A stretch of DNA of 64,000 nt from Lachnospiraceae bacterium 28-4 (GTDB lineage: Bacteria; Bacillota; Clostridia; Lachnospirales; Lachnospiraceae): NCBI GenBank assembly GCA_000403275.2, contig KE159598.1, positions 956,356-1,020,355 on the forward strand, given 5' to 3'. The notes under the pieces were generated by a model. It made no database searches. It was not told the DNA's origin and saw only the letters and a list, made by a program, of their open reading frames with translations. A program made the translations under genes and the position numbers. Within the stretch, counting starts at the first letter, position 1, and each line of letters opens with the position of its first letter. Shown in pieces: positions 55,800 to 64,000 of this stretch.

Positions 55800-56291
55800 A
55801 TGAAATCGGCAAAAGGAACAGTATTTAAATATGGCGATAATGTGGATACGGACGTGATTATTCCGGCAAGATATTTGAACTCTTCCGATCCGGCGGAGCT
55901 TGCGCTTCACTGTATGGAGGATATTGATAAAGAGTTTGTGCATCGGGTGAAAGCGGGGGATATTATTGTGGCGGATAAAAATTTTGGCTGCGGGTCTTCC
56001 AGGGAGCATGCGCCTATCGCTATTAAAGCGGCCGGGGTAAGCTGCGTAATAGCGGAGACATTTGCAAGGATTTTTTACCGGAATGCGATTAATATCGGAT
56101 TACCTATCATAGAGTGCCCGGAGGCATCCCGTGGAATCGAAGCCGGGGATGAGGTAGAAGTGGATTTTGACAGCGGAGTAATTAAAAATGTGACAAAGGG
56201 AACGCAGTTTCAGGGACAGGCTTTTCCCGAATTTATGCAGAAGATCATCGCGGCGGAGGGACTTGTCAATTATATTAATCAAAAAAAATAG
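55800..56291 (+). CDS. leuD: 3-isopropylmalate dehydratase small subunit
   Basis: The 163-residue swivel-domain subunit partners LeuC. It has the family features [18 protein letters not shown], the [15 protein letters not shown] loop and [14 protein letters not shown]. Length is normal for the short type. The ATG follows a GGGGTG site located right behind pseudoknot repeat P3. Confidence 0.93.
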   Translation: MKSAKGTVFKYGDNVDTDVIIPARYLNSSDPAELALHCMEDIDKEFVHRVKAGDIIVADKNFGCGSSREHAPIAIKAAGVSCVIAETFARIFYRNAINIGLPIIECPEASRGIEAGDEVEVDFDSGVIKNVTKGTQFQGQAFPEFMQKIIAAEGLVNYINQKK

Positions 56292-56317
56292 TAAAATGGC
56301 GCGGAAACGGGAGAGAA

Positions 56318-57196
56318 ATGAATATAGAAAAATTTTTCGAGCAGTTGGATGAGTATTTTCAGAAAAATGAGTTGGATCAGGTGGAACCATATTTGGTCAG
56401 AAGCCTTGAGGATGCGAAAGAGACGGAGGACTATGCGGCCTATATAGCGGTGGGAAATGAAATGATAGGTTTTTACCGCAGCGTATCCAAATTCCGTCAG
56501 GCTTTTGACATTGCGGAAGACGTTCTTCTGTTGATGGAAGAATTGCAGCTTGGGGGCAGCGAGCATTTTGCAACTACGCTGCTGAATACTGCTACTGCCT
56601 ACCGCGCAGCGGGTAATGCGGAACAGGCTTACCAGTATTACCGCCAGGCGCTGCAGATTTATGCCGGGCTTTTACCGGAAGGGGATTACCGGTTCGCTGG
56701 ATTGTATAATAATATGAGCATTCTGCTGGAACAGATGGGAAGAAATGAAGAGGCGGCGGAGCTTTTGCAGAAGGCTCTTGGGATTGTCGAAAAGCTGGAA
56801 GAGAGCAGAATGGAACAGGCTACGACTTTGACGAATCTGGCAATGGTTTGTTTTAAGATGGATAAGGCGGACGAAGCGGCTGCTGCGCTGAAGAAGGCGC
56901 TGGAAATCTTCGAGAAAGAAGGGGGAGGAACAGATGCTCATTACAGCGCGGCGCTGGCCGGTGTGGGAGAGGCCTATTACCGGATGAGAGATTATGCGGC
57001 TTCGCTGGCGTCTTATGAAAAGGCTTTGTTGGAAGTGAAAAAACATTTTGGGGAAAATCAGAGTTATGCGGTGTTATGCGAAAACTGCGCCGCTGTCTGC
57101 GATTGTCTGAAAGATGGGGAGAAAGCGCAGAAATATAGAGAACAGGCGCAGGATATTTATAAGAGGATCGGTGAAGAGAGCCGGAAGAATGGCTGA
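56318..57196 (+). CDS. tetratricopeptide-repeat protein
   Basis: The 292-residue protein is helical with no membrane segment. It has about six TPR units, clearest at TLLNTATAYRAAGNAEQAYQYYRQAL, LAMVCFKMDKADEAAAALKKAL and YYRMRDYAASLASYEKALLEV. TPR arrays mediate protein contacts; the partner is unknown. GGGAGAG precedes the ATG. It is followed within 30 bases by a DUF4037 gene, a common pairing in Lachnospiraceae, which suggests joint function. Confidence 0.8.
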   Translation: MNIEKFFEQLDEYFQKNELDQVEPYLVRSLEDAKETEDYAAYIAVGNEMIGFYRSVSKFRQAFDIAEDVLLLMEELQLGGSEHFATTLLNTATAYRAAGNAEQAYQYYRQALQIYAGLLPEGDYRFAGLYNNMSILLEQMGRNEEAAELLQKALGIVEKLEESRMEQATTLTNLAMVCFKMDKADEAAAALKKALEIFEKEGGGTDAHYSAALAGVGEAYYRMRDYAASLASYEKALLEVKKHFGENQSYAVLCENCAAVCDCLKDGEKAQKYREQAQDIYKRIGEESRKNG

Positions 57197-57225
57197 AGCA
57201 GCGAAAAACAGGAAGGAATGCAGGG

Positions 57226-58206
57226 ATGAAAGGACTGGAATTATCCAGGAAATATTATTTTGCTTATGGAAAAGGAATGCTGGAGGAAAAGTTTCCGATG
57301 CTGGCGGGGCGGGTGGCCGCCGGGCTGGCAGGACAAGGATCGGAATGCCTCGGTTTCGACGACGGGATCTCCAGAGATCATGACTATGGCCCTTCTTTTT
57401 GCCTATGGCTGACCAGGGAAGATTATGAAAAATATGGGAATGCCATGAGGGAGGAGTATCGGAAACTGCCGCAGGATTTTGAAGGGATAAAGGGCAGGAC
57501 GGAAAGTCTTCATGGAAGCGGAAGAGTTGGAGTGCTTTGCATTCCCGATTTTTATTATGGCATATTGGGAACGGAAGATATTCCAAAAAATAATGGGGAG
57601 TGGATGAAACTGCAGGAATCTGCTCTTTGTACGGCTACCAATGGGGAAGTGTTTGAAGATCCGTTGGGAGAATTCAGCAGAATAAGAAAGGGGCTGCTCC
57701 CCTGTTATCCGGAGGATGTGCGGATAAAGAAAATAGCGGCAAGGGCGGCCGTTATGGCGCAGTCCGGCCAGTATAATTATGCCCGTGCCATGAAGCGGGG
57801 AGAAAAGGTGGCCGCAAAATTGGCGCTGGCCGAATTTATGAAAAGCGCGATTTCCATGGTTTACCTTTTAAACAGGCGGTATGCGCCTTTTTATAAATGG
57901 ATGCGGCATGGGATGAAAGAACTCTCTGTTTTGCCGGAGATCGGGGATATTCTGGATCTTTTGGCGGGATTGGAGGATCAGTCTCCGGCATGGGAAGGCG
58001 TGGGGGAAACGGATTATTTATATACCTTGAATGGCAATGACCAATGCGTCCTTATCGTGGAGGCGGTCTGCAACTTGATTGTCCAGGAATTGGCAGCCCA
58101 GGGGTTGACGGAAGGGGAAGATAATTTTCTGGAAAGCCATACGATGGCATTGATGGAAAAGATCAAAGATCCGTATATTCGTTCCCTGCATGTGATGGAA
58201 GGATAG
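57226..58206 (+). CDS. DUF4037 domain protein
   Basis: The 326-residue protein matches the DUF4037 family. An N-terminal nucleotidyltransferase-like segment contains FDDGISRDHDYGPSFCLWL, followed by a helical C-terminal domain. The Asp residues in that motif could bind metal and nucleotide, but no activity is established. AAGGAATGCAGGG lies before the ATG. It directly follows the TPR gene, and the next gene starts three bases after its stop. Confidence 0.8.
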   Translation: MKGLELSRKYYFAYGKGMLEEKFPMLAGRVAAGLAGQGSECLGFDDGISRDHDYGPSFCLWLTREDYEKYGNAMREEYRKLPQDFEGIKGRTESLHGSGRVGVLCIPDFYYGILGTEDIPKNNGEWMKLQESALCTATNGEVFEDPLGEFSRIRKGLLPCYPEDVRIKKIAARAAVMAQSGQYNYARAMKRGEKVAAKLALAEFMKSAISMVYLLNRRYAPFYKWMRHGMKELSVLPEIGDILDLLAGLEDQSPAWEGVGETDYLYTLNGNDQCVLIVEAVCNLIVQELAAQGLTEGEDNFLESHTMALMEKIKDPYIRSLHVMEG

Positions 58207-58208
58207 AT

Positions 58209-58589
58209 ATGCGGGAGAAATGGAAAAGGAATGATATTTGGTTGTTTTTGGCAATAGTGCTGGCCGCCCTTTTTCTTTTTCTCTGGCAGCGCGCCGCTTT
58301 TTCCGTGAAAGGCGCTGTGGCCGTTGTGTCAAGAGATGGGGAAACGATCGGCAGTTATCCGCTGGACGGAGAAGAGCGGATCGTTTTTACAGGCAGTGGA
58401 GGAGAGAGGAACGTATTGACGATCCGGGATGGAGAAGCATATATGGAAGAGGCGGATTGCCCGGACAGGCTTTGTGTGAAACAGGGGCCGGTTGGAAAAA
58501 ACGGAGAAAGCATCATCTGCCTCCCCCATAAACTGGCGGTACAGATCATCAGCGAGCAAACGGGGGAAGCGGATATTTTGGTAAAATGA
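58209..58589 (+). CDS. NusG domain II-containing protein
   Basis: The 126-residue protein has one N-terminal membrane helix (about 10-30) and a small extracytoplasmic beta domain of the NusG-II type. The conserved CPDRLCVKQG and ESIICLPHKLAVQI carry three Cys. In Firmicutes such proteins often precede the Gx transporter gene, as here, in a region linked to quinone or flavin metabolism; the role is unproven. Its stop overlaps an ATG of the next frame. Confidence 0.85.
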   Translation: MREKWKRNDIWLFLAIVLAALFLFLWQRAAFSVKGAVAVVSRDGETIGSYPLDGEERIVFTGSGGERNVLTIRDGEAYMEEADCPDRLCVKQGPVGKNGESIICLPHKLAVQIISEQTGEADILVK

Positions 58590-58612
58590 CGGATCAGAGG
58601 GAAAGGAGCAGG

Positions 58613-59113
58613 ATGAAAAATAAAACAGCATACATGGGGCTTTTTCTTTCTTTTGCCCTTATCCTGTCTTATGTGGAATCGCTGATTCCTTTTTATTTTG
58701 GAGTTCCGGGAGTGAAGCTGGGGCTGGCTAATCTGGCGGTGCTGCTCGTTCTTTACCGTTATGGATGGAAAGAAGCGCTGGCCTTAAATCTGGCGAGGGT
58801 TTTCCTGTCCGGTTTTTTATTTGGGAATCTGTTTATGGTGATATATAGCCTGGCAGGGGCGGCGGGTAGTTTCCTGGTTATGTGCTTTTTGAAAAAAACA
58901 AGAGGATTCAGCATCATGGGAGTCAGTATGGCGGGCGGAGTATGCCACAATATAGGACAGGTACTTGTGGCGTATTTTGTCACAAAGACCGCAGGGATCG
59001 TCTTTTATCTTCCTGTGCTTCTGGCCGCCGGTCTGCTCACCGGTCTGCTCATCGGTCTGCTAGCCAGGGAAGTAATCAAATATATCGGAAAGGAGTCGGT
59101 GGAAGAGCTATGA
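58613..59113 (+). CDS. Gx transporter family protein (heptaprenyl diphosphate synthase component I-like)
   Basis: The 166-residue protein has five or six hydrophobic helices. VPGVKLGLANLAVLLVLYRYGWKEAL and SMAGGVCHNIGQVLVAY are the hallmark glycine-rich helices of the family, which resembles S components of ECF transporters. Substrate unknown. The ATG at 58613 has AAAGGAG 7 bases upstream; the frame opens at 58586, overlapping the previous stop. It overlaps ruvA by four bases. Confidence 0.85.
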   Translation: MKNKTAYMGLFLSFALILSYVESLIPFYFGVPGVKLGLANLAVLLVLYRYGWKEALALNLARVFLSGFLFGNLFMVIYSLAGAAGSFLVMCFLKKTRGFSIMGVSMAGGVCHNIGQVLVAYFVTKTAGIVFYLPVLLAAGLLTGLLIGLLAREVIKYIGKESVEEL

Positions 59114-59748
59114 TCGCATATATGAAAGGGGAAATCATAGATATTGCGGAAGATAATTTGATATTGGAAGTGAACAATATTGGATATAATATCAGGATTT
59201 CGGCAGGGACGGCCGGGCTTCTTCCGGGAATTGGGGAAGAAGTGAAAATATATACTTATACTTATGTGAAGGAAGATGCGTTTTGGCTATATGGTTTTCT
59301 GACAAGGGATGACCTGGGGATATTCCGCAGACTGATTACGGTAAACGGAATCGGCCCGAAAGGAGGACTGGCGATACTTTCTACGATGACGGCGGACGAT
59401 CTGCGGTTCGCGATTCTTTCCGGGGACGCCAAAGCGATTGCCAAAGCGCCCGGAATCGGAGTAAAGACGGCGGAACGTGTTATTCTGGATCTGCGGGATA
59501 AGGTGTCTTTGGAAGAAAGCTTTATAGGACAGAGTATGGGAAAACGAACCGCCGGCGCGTCGGGGCCGGGGATGGGAACGGCCCGGAACGAAGCCGTGGA
59601 AGCGCTGACGGCGCTGGGATATTCCCCGTCTGAGGCAATGAGAGCGGTAAAGAAAGCAGGAGCTGATGTGGGAGCTAGTGCGGATGCGTTGGAAGGAATG
59701 GATACGGAGGACATTTTAAAGCTGGCTTTGAAGTATATAAACGGCTGA
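59110..59748 (+). CDS. ruvA: Holliday junction branch migration protein RuvA
   Basis: The 212-residue protein binds four-way junctions and loads RuvB. The N-terminal OB fold starts MIAYMKGEIIDIAEDNLILE. Tandem helix-hairpin-helix motifs follow (LITVNGIGPKGGLAIL, IAKAPGIGVKTAERVILDL), and the C-terminal RuvB-contacting domain (EAVEALTALGYSPSEAMRAVKK) closes it. The ATG at 59110 overlaps the stop of the preceding gene, and GGAAGAG lies upstream. Confidence 0.95.
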   Translation: MIAYMKGEIIDIAEDNLILEVNNIGYNIRISAGTAGLLPGIGEEVKIYTYTYVKEDAFWLYGFLTRDDLGIFRRLITVNGIGPKGGLAILSTMTADDLRFAILSGDAKAIAKAPGIGVKTAERVILDLRDKVSLEESFIGQSMGKRTAGASGPGMGTARNEAVEALTALGYSPSEAMRAVKKAGADVGASADALEGMDTEDILKLALKYING

Positions 59749-59794
59749 TTGAAAAATATATGCCTGAAACATTGGACAGGGGCATAGGAAGGGC

Positions 59795-60805
59795 ATGGTT
59801 GTCTATATGGCAAGAAGGATGATAGAAACCGGTTTTACAGAGGAAGATGTAAAAATAGAAGGTTCTCTCCGGCCGAAGTGTTTGGAGGACTATATCGGGC
59901 AGACGAAAGTAAAGGAGAATCTAAAAGTATATATCGAGGCGGCAAAGCAGAGAAATGACGCCTTGGATCATGTGCTTTTTTACGGTCCTCCCGGGCTTGG
60001 AAAGACGACGCTTGCAGGTATTATTGCCTCTGAAATGGGGGTAAACATGAAGGTGACAAGCGGCCCTGCCATCGAGAAACCGGGTGAGATCGCCGCTATT
60101 TTAAATAATTTGCAGGAGGGTGATCTGCTGTTTGTCGATGAGATACATCGTCTGAACCGCCAGGTGGAAGAGGTTCTTTACCCGGCGATGGAGGACTACT
60201 GCATCGATATTATGATCGGAAAAGGGGCATCGGCCCGTTCGATACGGCTGGATCTTCCTAAGTTTACGCTGGTTGGGGCGACTACGAGGGCTGGTCTTTT
60301 GACAGCTCCCTTAAGAGACAGATTTGGAGTGATCCATCGTCTGGAATTTTATTCGGCGGAAGAATTAACGCTGATTATCCAGCATTCGGCAAAGGTTTTG
60401 AATGTGGGGATTGAAAAGGAGGGGGCGCAGGAACTTGCCAGAAGGAGCAGGGGAACGCCGCGGCTTGCCAATCGGATGTTAAAGAGGGTCAGGGATTTTG
60501 CACAGATCAAATATGAAGGCGTTATCACGGAAGAGGTGGCCAGGATGGCTCTGGATCTGATGGAAGTGGACCGGATGGGGCTGGATCATATAGACAGGAA
60601 TATATTAACCACAATTATCGACAAATTCAAAGGAGGGCCGGTAGGGCTGGATACGCTGGCGGCGTCCATCGGGGAAGACGCCGGGACGCTGGAGGATGTA
60701 TACGAACCGTTTTTACTGAAAAACGGATTTTTAAACCGTACCCCTAAGGGGAGGGTGGCGACGGATCTGGCATATCACCATTTGGGGCTTGAAATTCCTT
60801 CTTAA
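59795..60805 (+). CDS. ruvB: Holliday junction branch migration helicase RuvB
   Basis: The 336-residue AAA+ motor has Walker [10 protein letters not shown], Walker [11 protein letters not shown], sensor 1 [17 protein letters not shown] and the C-terminal winged helix ([17 protein letters not shown]). Together with RuvA it drives branch migration. The start is either 59795 or the ATG at 59807; AGGAAGGG is very close to the first. ruvA lies 46 bases upstream. Confidence 0.95.
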   Translation: MVVYMARRMIETGFTEEDVKIEGSLRPKCLEDYIGQTKVKENLKVYIEAAKQRNDALDHVLFYGPPGLGKTTLAGIIASEMGVNMKVTSGPAIEKPGEIAAILNNLQEGDLLFVDEIHRLNRQVEEVLYPAMEDYCIDIMIGKGASARSIRLDLPKFTLVGATTRAGLLTAPLRDRFGVIHRLEFYSAEELTLIIQHSAKVLNVGIEKEGAQELARRSRGTPRLANRMLKRVRDFAQIKYEGVITEEVARMALDLMEVDRMGLDHIDRNILTTIIDKFKGGPVGLDTLAASIGEDAGTLEDVYEPFLLKNGFLNRTPKGRVATDLAYHHLGLEIPS

Positions 60806-60876
60806 TATCGATATAATAGATATTGTATGGGGAGACTGGACAGGGCAGCATATTTTGTGGAAGGATGTGATGGGGA

Positions 60877-61293
60877 GTGTCGGCTAAGACAGATACGGAA
60901 GTCATTATCGGCGGCAAGGTATTTACATTAAGTGGTTATGAAAGTGAAGAATATTTGCAGAAAGTAGCGTCTTATATTAATAATAAGATGGCAGAATACG
61001 GCAAAGTTGACAGTTTCCGAAGACAGCCTTCGGATACCCAGAGCGTTCTGCTTCAACTGAATATTGCGGATGATTATTTCAAGGCGAAAAAGCAGATCAG
61101 CCTTTTGGAGGAGGAAATCCAAAGCAAAGAAAAGGAATTGTATGACTTGAAGCATGAATTGATCGCATCGCAGATTAAGCTGGAAAATACGGAGAAAAAC
61201 GTAAAGAGTCTGCAGTCGGAAGTAAACGAAAACGCGAAGAAAATCATTCGTATGGAGACGGAACTGAAAGATTTAAAAGGGAATGGAAAGTAA
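60877..61293 (+). CDS. zapA: cell division protein ZapA
   Basis: The 138-residue protein has the ZapA N-terminal domain (TEVIIGGKVFTLSGYESEEYLQKVASYINNKM), which binds FtsZ. A long C-terminal coiled coil (about 65-135, Lys/Glu-rich heptads) follows. The GTG at 60877 is the only good start, with GGAAGG 12 bases upstream. The gene order ruvB-zapA-U32 peptidase is conserved in clostridia. Confidence 0.85.
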   Translation: MSAKTDTEVIIGGKVFTLSGYESEEYLQKVASYINNKMAEYGKVDSFRRQPSDTQSVLLQLNIADDYFKAKKQISLLEEEIQSKEKELYDLKHELIASQIKLENTEKNVKSLQSEVNENAKKIIRMETELKDLKGNGK

Positions 61294-61313
61294 TTGGAGA
61301 TAGGGAAACGGTT

Positions 61314-61342
61314 AGGGCTGTCTTGTATGAGACAGCTCTTAT
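61314..61342 (+). terminator. weak terminator after zapA
   Basis: GGGCTGTC pairs with GACAGCTC around an 8-base loop, with only a short T-rich tail. Confidence 0.5.
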
Positions 61343-61344
61343 TA

Positions 61345-61424
61345 CAATAAGCTGGCTCGCAAAGCGCGACAGCGTTTGTTGCAATAAGCTGGCTCGCAAA
61401 GCGTGACAGTGTTTGTTACAATAA
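61345..61424 (+). repeat. 37-bp tandem repeat, two full copies plus start of a third
   Basis: CAATAA recurs at 61345, 61382 and 61419, a period of 37. Units share CTGGCTCGCAAAGCG and TTTGTT and differ at a few C/T positions. The same unit occurs once, inverted, at 19053-19089. There is no spacer variation, so this is not a CRISPR array. Confidence 0.8.
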
Positions 61425-61446
61425 ACTATAATATATGGGAGTGAAT

Positions 61447-63681
61447 ATGAGGAAAGTGGAACTGCTTGCGCCTGCAGGAAACTATGAAAGTTTTCTGGGG
61501 GCGGTACATGCCGGAGCCGATGCCGTTTATCTTGGAGGCGCGAAGTTTGGCGCAAGGGCATATGCGGACAATTTTACAGAGGAAGAGGTTTGCAGGGCAG
61601 TAAGATATGCGCATATTTATGGGCGGAAAATATACTTGACGGTAAATACTCTTGTTAAGGAACGGGAATTTCATAATATTTATCAATACCTTCTTCCTTT
61701 TTATGAAGAGGGGCTGGACGGCGTGATCGTTCAGGATCTCGGGGTGTTTCAGAAAATAGGGGAATGGTTTCCAGCGCTGGCGAGGCATGTCAGCACGCAG
61801 ATGACAGTGACGGGAGTTTATGGAGCAGAATATCTGAAAGCCCTGGGAGCCGAACGGATTGTTCCGGCCAGGGAATTATCGCTGGCGGAGATAAAAGAAA
61901 TAAAGAAGAAAACGGATATAGAGATCGAAACTTTTATTCATGGAGCGGTTTGTTACTGCTATTCAGGCCAATGCCTGTTCAGCAGCGTAATAGGCGCAAG
62001 GAGCGGAAACAGGGGAAGATGCGCCCAGCCCTGCCGTCTGCCATACAGGATCGCAGGAGGAGGACGCCCGGGAGGAAGGGCGGAGAAGAATGTCTATCCT
62101 TTAAGCCTGAAAGATATGTGTACGGTGGAACTGCTGGGAGAGTTGATAGAGGCTGGCATCGATTCCTTTAAAATCGAAGGAAGAATGAAAAGACCGGAAT
62201 ATGCCGCCGGCGTAACGGCGATCTACAGAAAGTATATCGACCGGTATTATGAGAATCCATCAAAGTATTATGTGGAGGAGGAGGATCGGAAAAAACTGGA
62301 ATCGTTGTATATCCGGAGTGAAATCAGTCAAGGTTATTATTATAAACAGAATGGAAAAGACATGATATCTTTGGAGAATCCGGGATATACCGGAAGCGAC
62401 GAAGGCTTGCTGGCGCAGATTAGAAAAACTTATCTGGAGGAAGATTTCCGGCTCCCTGTGCGAATGGATATCAGGCTGGTAAAGGGAGAAGCGGCGGTAC
62501 TGACCGTTATGGGAGACGGGGCAGAGGCTGTTGCGAAAGGAGAAAAGGTAGAGGAAGCGCATAAGCAGCCACTGACGGAAGAGGGAATCCGAAAGCAGAT
62601 GGGCAAGTGCGGGAACACGGCATTTTATTTGGACCATCTGGATATTCGGATGCCTGGGGATGTTTTTCTTCCGGTAAAAACTCTCAATGACCTGAGACGG
62701 ACGGCGTTGGAACGGCTGGAGGAGGAGATCATCAAAAAAAATGGATGGGCTTTCCCGCATGGGAGAAAGACAGAGGAACAGGAAAGGAAAAAGAAGGCCG
62801 GGGATGTTTTTGCGGAAGAAAGGGAGAGAAAGACAAGGTTCCATGTATTGGCGCTGACGAAGGAACAATTCGCCGCGGCCCTATCCATTGGGGCAGAACG
62901 GATTTATGTAGATGCGGGTCTTTGCCTGGATAGGGAATGGGTGAGGGCATGGGAGGATGATGCCGGGCCAACAGAGTTGTATTTGGCGCTGCCTTATGTG
63001 ATACGGCAAAGGGATGAACTTTATTTAAATAAAATAGAATTCCTGTTGGATGAATTTGGCTTTCAGGGAATTTTGGCACGCAATCTGGAGGAAATCCAAT
63101 ATTTTAAAAATAGGCTTAAAAAATTTCCGGGCATGAAAATTGTTTCGGATGCAGGCCTTTATGCTTGGAATAAAGAGGCGCTTCATGTTTTGGGAAAGGA
63201 CTGCGGGGAAACATACCTTCCTCTTGAATTGAATATCCATGAATGGAAAGAACTGGCGGAGGAGGCAGGTGGAAGGGAATTGGCGGCTTCCGTTTACGGG
63301 AGGATCCCGATGATGGTATCCGCGAACTGCGTTGCCCGCACGATGGAGGGCTGCCGCCGGAAAAAGAAGGGATGGGATCAGGGATTTACCGCTTTGGAGG
63401 ACAGGTACGGAAAGGTGTTTCCCGTATACCTGAACTGCATGCACTGCTATAACGTGATCTATAATTCTCTTCCGTTATCGCTTCATCAGAACATAGACCG
63501 CATAAAGGGGGCGGGGATTCATACGTTCCGTCTGGATTTTACGACAGAGGGCAGGGATGAGACGGAAAAGATACTCCGGTTCTGGATGGAGAGTGAGGAA
63601 TGTTCGTGCAAGGGTAAGCCTTATAAGGACGTTCCTTATGAAGAATATACAAAGGGACATTTTAATCGGGGAGCGGAATAA
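61447..63681 (+). CDS. U32 family peptidase / RNA hydroxylase-like protein with DUF3656
   Basis: The 744-residue protein has an N-terminal U32 domain (KVELLAPAGNYESFLGAVHAGADAVYLGG). The four-Cys iron-sulfur-type region is CYCYSGQCLFSS and NRGRCAQPCRLPY. A DUF3656-like C-terminal part follows. U32 members were first called peptidases, but several (RlhA, TrhP, UbiU/V) are hydroxylases of RNA or quinones; this may act on 23S rRNA. The ATG at 61447 has GGGAG upstream; the frame opens at 61435. It overlaps the next start by one base. Confidence 0.88.
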   Translation: MRKVELLAPAGNYESFLGAVHAGADAVYLGGAKFGARAYADNFTEEEVCRAVRYAHIYGRKIYLTVNTLVKEREFHNIYQYLLPFYEEGLDGVIVQDLGVFQKIGEWFPALARHVSTQMTVTGVYGAEYLKALGAERIVPARELSLAEIKEIKKKTDIEIETFIHGAVCYCYSGQCLFSSVIGARSGNRGRCAQPCRLPYRIAGGGRPGGRAEKNVYPLSLKDMCTVELLGELIEAGIDSFKIEGRMKRPEYAAGVTAIYRKYIDRYYENPSKYYVEEEDRKKLESLYIRSEISQGYYYKQNGKDMISLENPGYTGSDEGLLAQIRKTYLEEDFRLPVRMDIRLVKGEAAVLTVMGDGAEAVAKGEKVEEAHKQPLTEEGIRKQMGKCGNTAFYLDHLDIRMPGDVFLPVKTLNDLRRTALERLEEEIIKKNGWAFPHGRKTEEQERKKKAGDVFAEERERKTRFHVLALTKEQFAAALSIGAERIYVDAGLCLDREWVRAWEDDAGPTELYLALPYVIRQRDELYLNKIEFLLDEFGFQGILARNLEEIQYFKNRLKKFPGMKIVSDAGLYAWNKEALHVLGKDCGETYLPLELNIHEWKELAEEAGGRELAASVYGRIPMMVSANCVARTMEGCRRKKKGWDQGFTALEDRYGKVFPVYLNCMHCYNVIYNSLPLSLHQNIDRIKGAGIHTFRLDFTTEGRDETEKILRFWMESEECSCKGKPYKDVPYEEYTKGHFNRGAE

Positions 63682-64000
63682 TGGAACTGTACATTACGGA
63701 AATATCCAAATATGTCATCGCGCTGCTGATGGCATTATACGCATATGAATCTTTTGCAGTATTCCGGTTTCGGGACGAAGAGCGCAGAGGCGGAATTTAT
63801 ACGCGGCAGAATCTTTTGATGCTGGTGGTTCATTTTTCCTGTTTTATGGCGATATGTTTTGAAACAGGCGATATCACATATCTGTTTTTTTATATTTTTC
63901 AGCAGATCGTTCTGTTTGTTACGGTTATGTTGTTTCATATGGTCTATCCAAGGGCGAACCGGCTGGTAGTAAACAATATGTGCATGCTTTTGGGAGTAGG
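63681..64000 (+). CDS. FtsW/RodA/SpoVE family protein (partial, N-terminus)
   Basis: The frame starts at ATG 63681, overlapping the U32 stop (TAATG), and runs off the window after about 106 residues. It has three hydrophobic helices (about 10-22, 46-60 and 66-85). The stretch MVYPRANRLVVNNMCMLLGVG matches the extended N-terminus of clostridial SEDS proteins, which polymerise peptidoglycan. The catalytic part is outside the window. Confidence 0.6.
   Translation, partial: MELYITEISKYVIALLMALYAYESFAVFRFRDEERRGGIYTRQNLLMLVVHFSCFMAICFETGDITYLFFYIFQQIVLFVTVMLFHMVYPRANRLVVNNMCMLLGV

Noticed and set aside
61345-61424. Possible CRISPR array
   Set aside because: The 37-bp units are directly joined with no unique spacers, and no cas genes are near.

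Overview
The window looks like chromosomal DNA of a Gram-positive, anaerobic, spore-forming clostridium, most likely family Lachnospiraceae. The grounds are: moderate GC, strong AGGAGG-type ribosome sites, a ferredoxin-dependent indolepyruvate oxidoreductase, a CotH/VTC/DUF4956 cluster, a GGGtGRT-protein operon, a methionine synthase without the reactivation domain, and the ruvA-ruvB-zapA-U32 peptidase order. The genus cannot be read from the sequence alone. No rRNA, tRNA or CRISPR array was seen.

Layout. 1-3.9 kb: a CotH-like, VTC-domain and DUF4956 operon. 4.3-8.5 kb: iorA-iorB-paaK-ACT (aromatic 2-oxoacid oxidation and arylacetate/CoA chemistry). 8.5-11.8 kb: a DEAD-box helicase with a promoter-terminator leader, and a membrane TPR protein. 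11.8-15.1 kb (minus): sodium symporter plus acyl-CoA synthetase behind a palindromic operator. 15.5-19.4 kb (minus): a heterodimeric ABC exporter preceded by a small leader-peptide gene and an intrinsic terminator, resembling the Bacillus bmrBCD arrangement. 19.6-27.9 kb: an 8.3-kb integrated element that splits an ABC-permease gene. It carries a large serine recombinase, an MFS transporter, glycosyltransferases and pseudogenes, and an IS110-family insertion is nested inside it. 28-29.4 kb: the rest of the interrupted ABC importer. 29.9-37 kb: argH-asd-GGDEF/EAL-topB-hexapeptide protein. 37-38.9 kb: a NifU-like/GGGtGRT operon. 39-40.7 kb: a chemoreceptor. 41.3-47.5 kb: metH-ilvB-ilvN-ilvN-ilvC. 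47.6-56.3 kb: two hybrid histidine kinases and an HD-GYP regulator leading into leuC-leuD. 56.3-64 kb: TPR, DUF4037, NusG-II, Gx transporter, ruvAB, zapA, U32 peptidase and the start of an FtsW/RodA-like gene.

The most unusual content is non-coding. Four long hairpin elements (about 3.9, 15.1, 29.5 and 40.8 kb) have long arms that pair with each other; in three of them the arms are almost perfectly self-complementary. Arm sequence differs completely from copy to copy. Three of the four share a conserved core of several stems whose base pairs change in a compensating way. A second family of three repeats can fold into an H-type pseudoknot and lies just ahead of genes (serine recombinase side, hexapeptide protein, leuD). 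A third, 37-bp repeat occurs in the ABC-exporter leader and in tandem before the U32 gene.

The serine-recombinase element is flanked by a 15-bp direct repeat (CATGTTAAGCTGGAA). Joining the two flanks rebuilds an intact 275-codon permease, which gives the integration site and gene disruption at base resolution.
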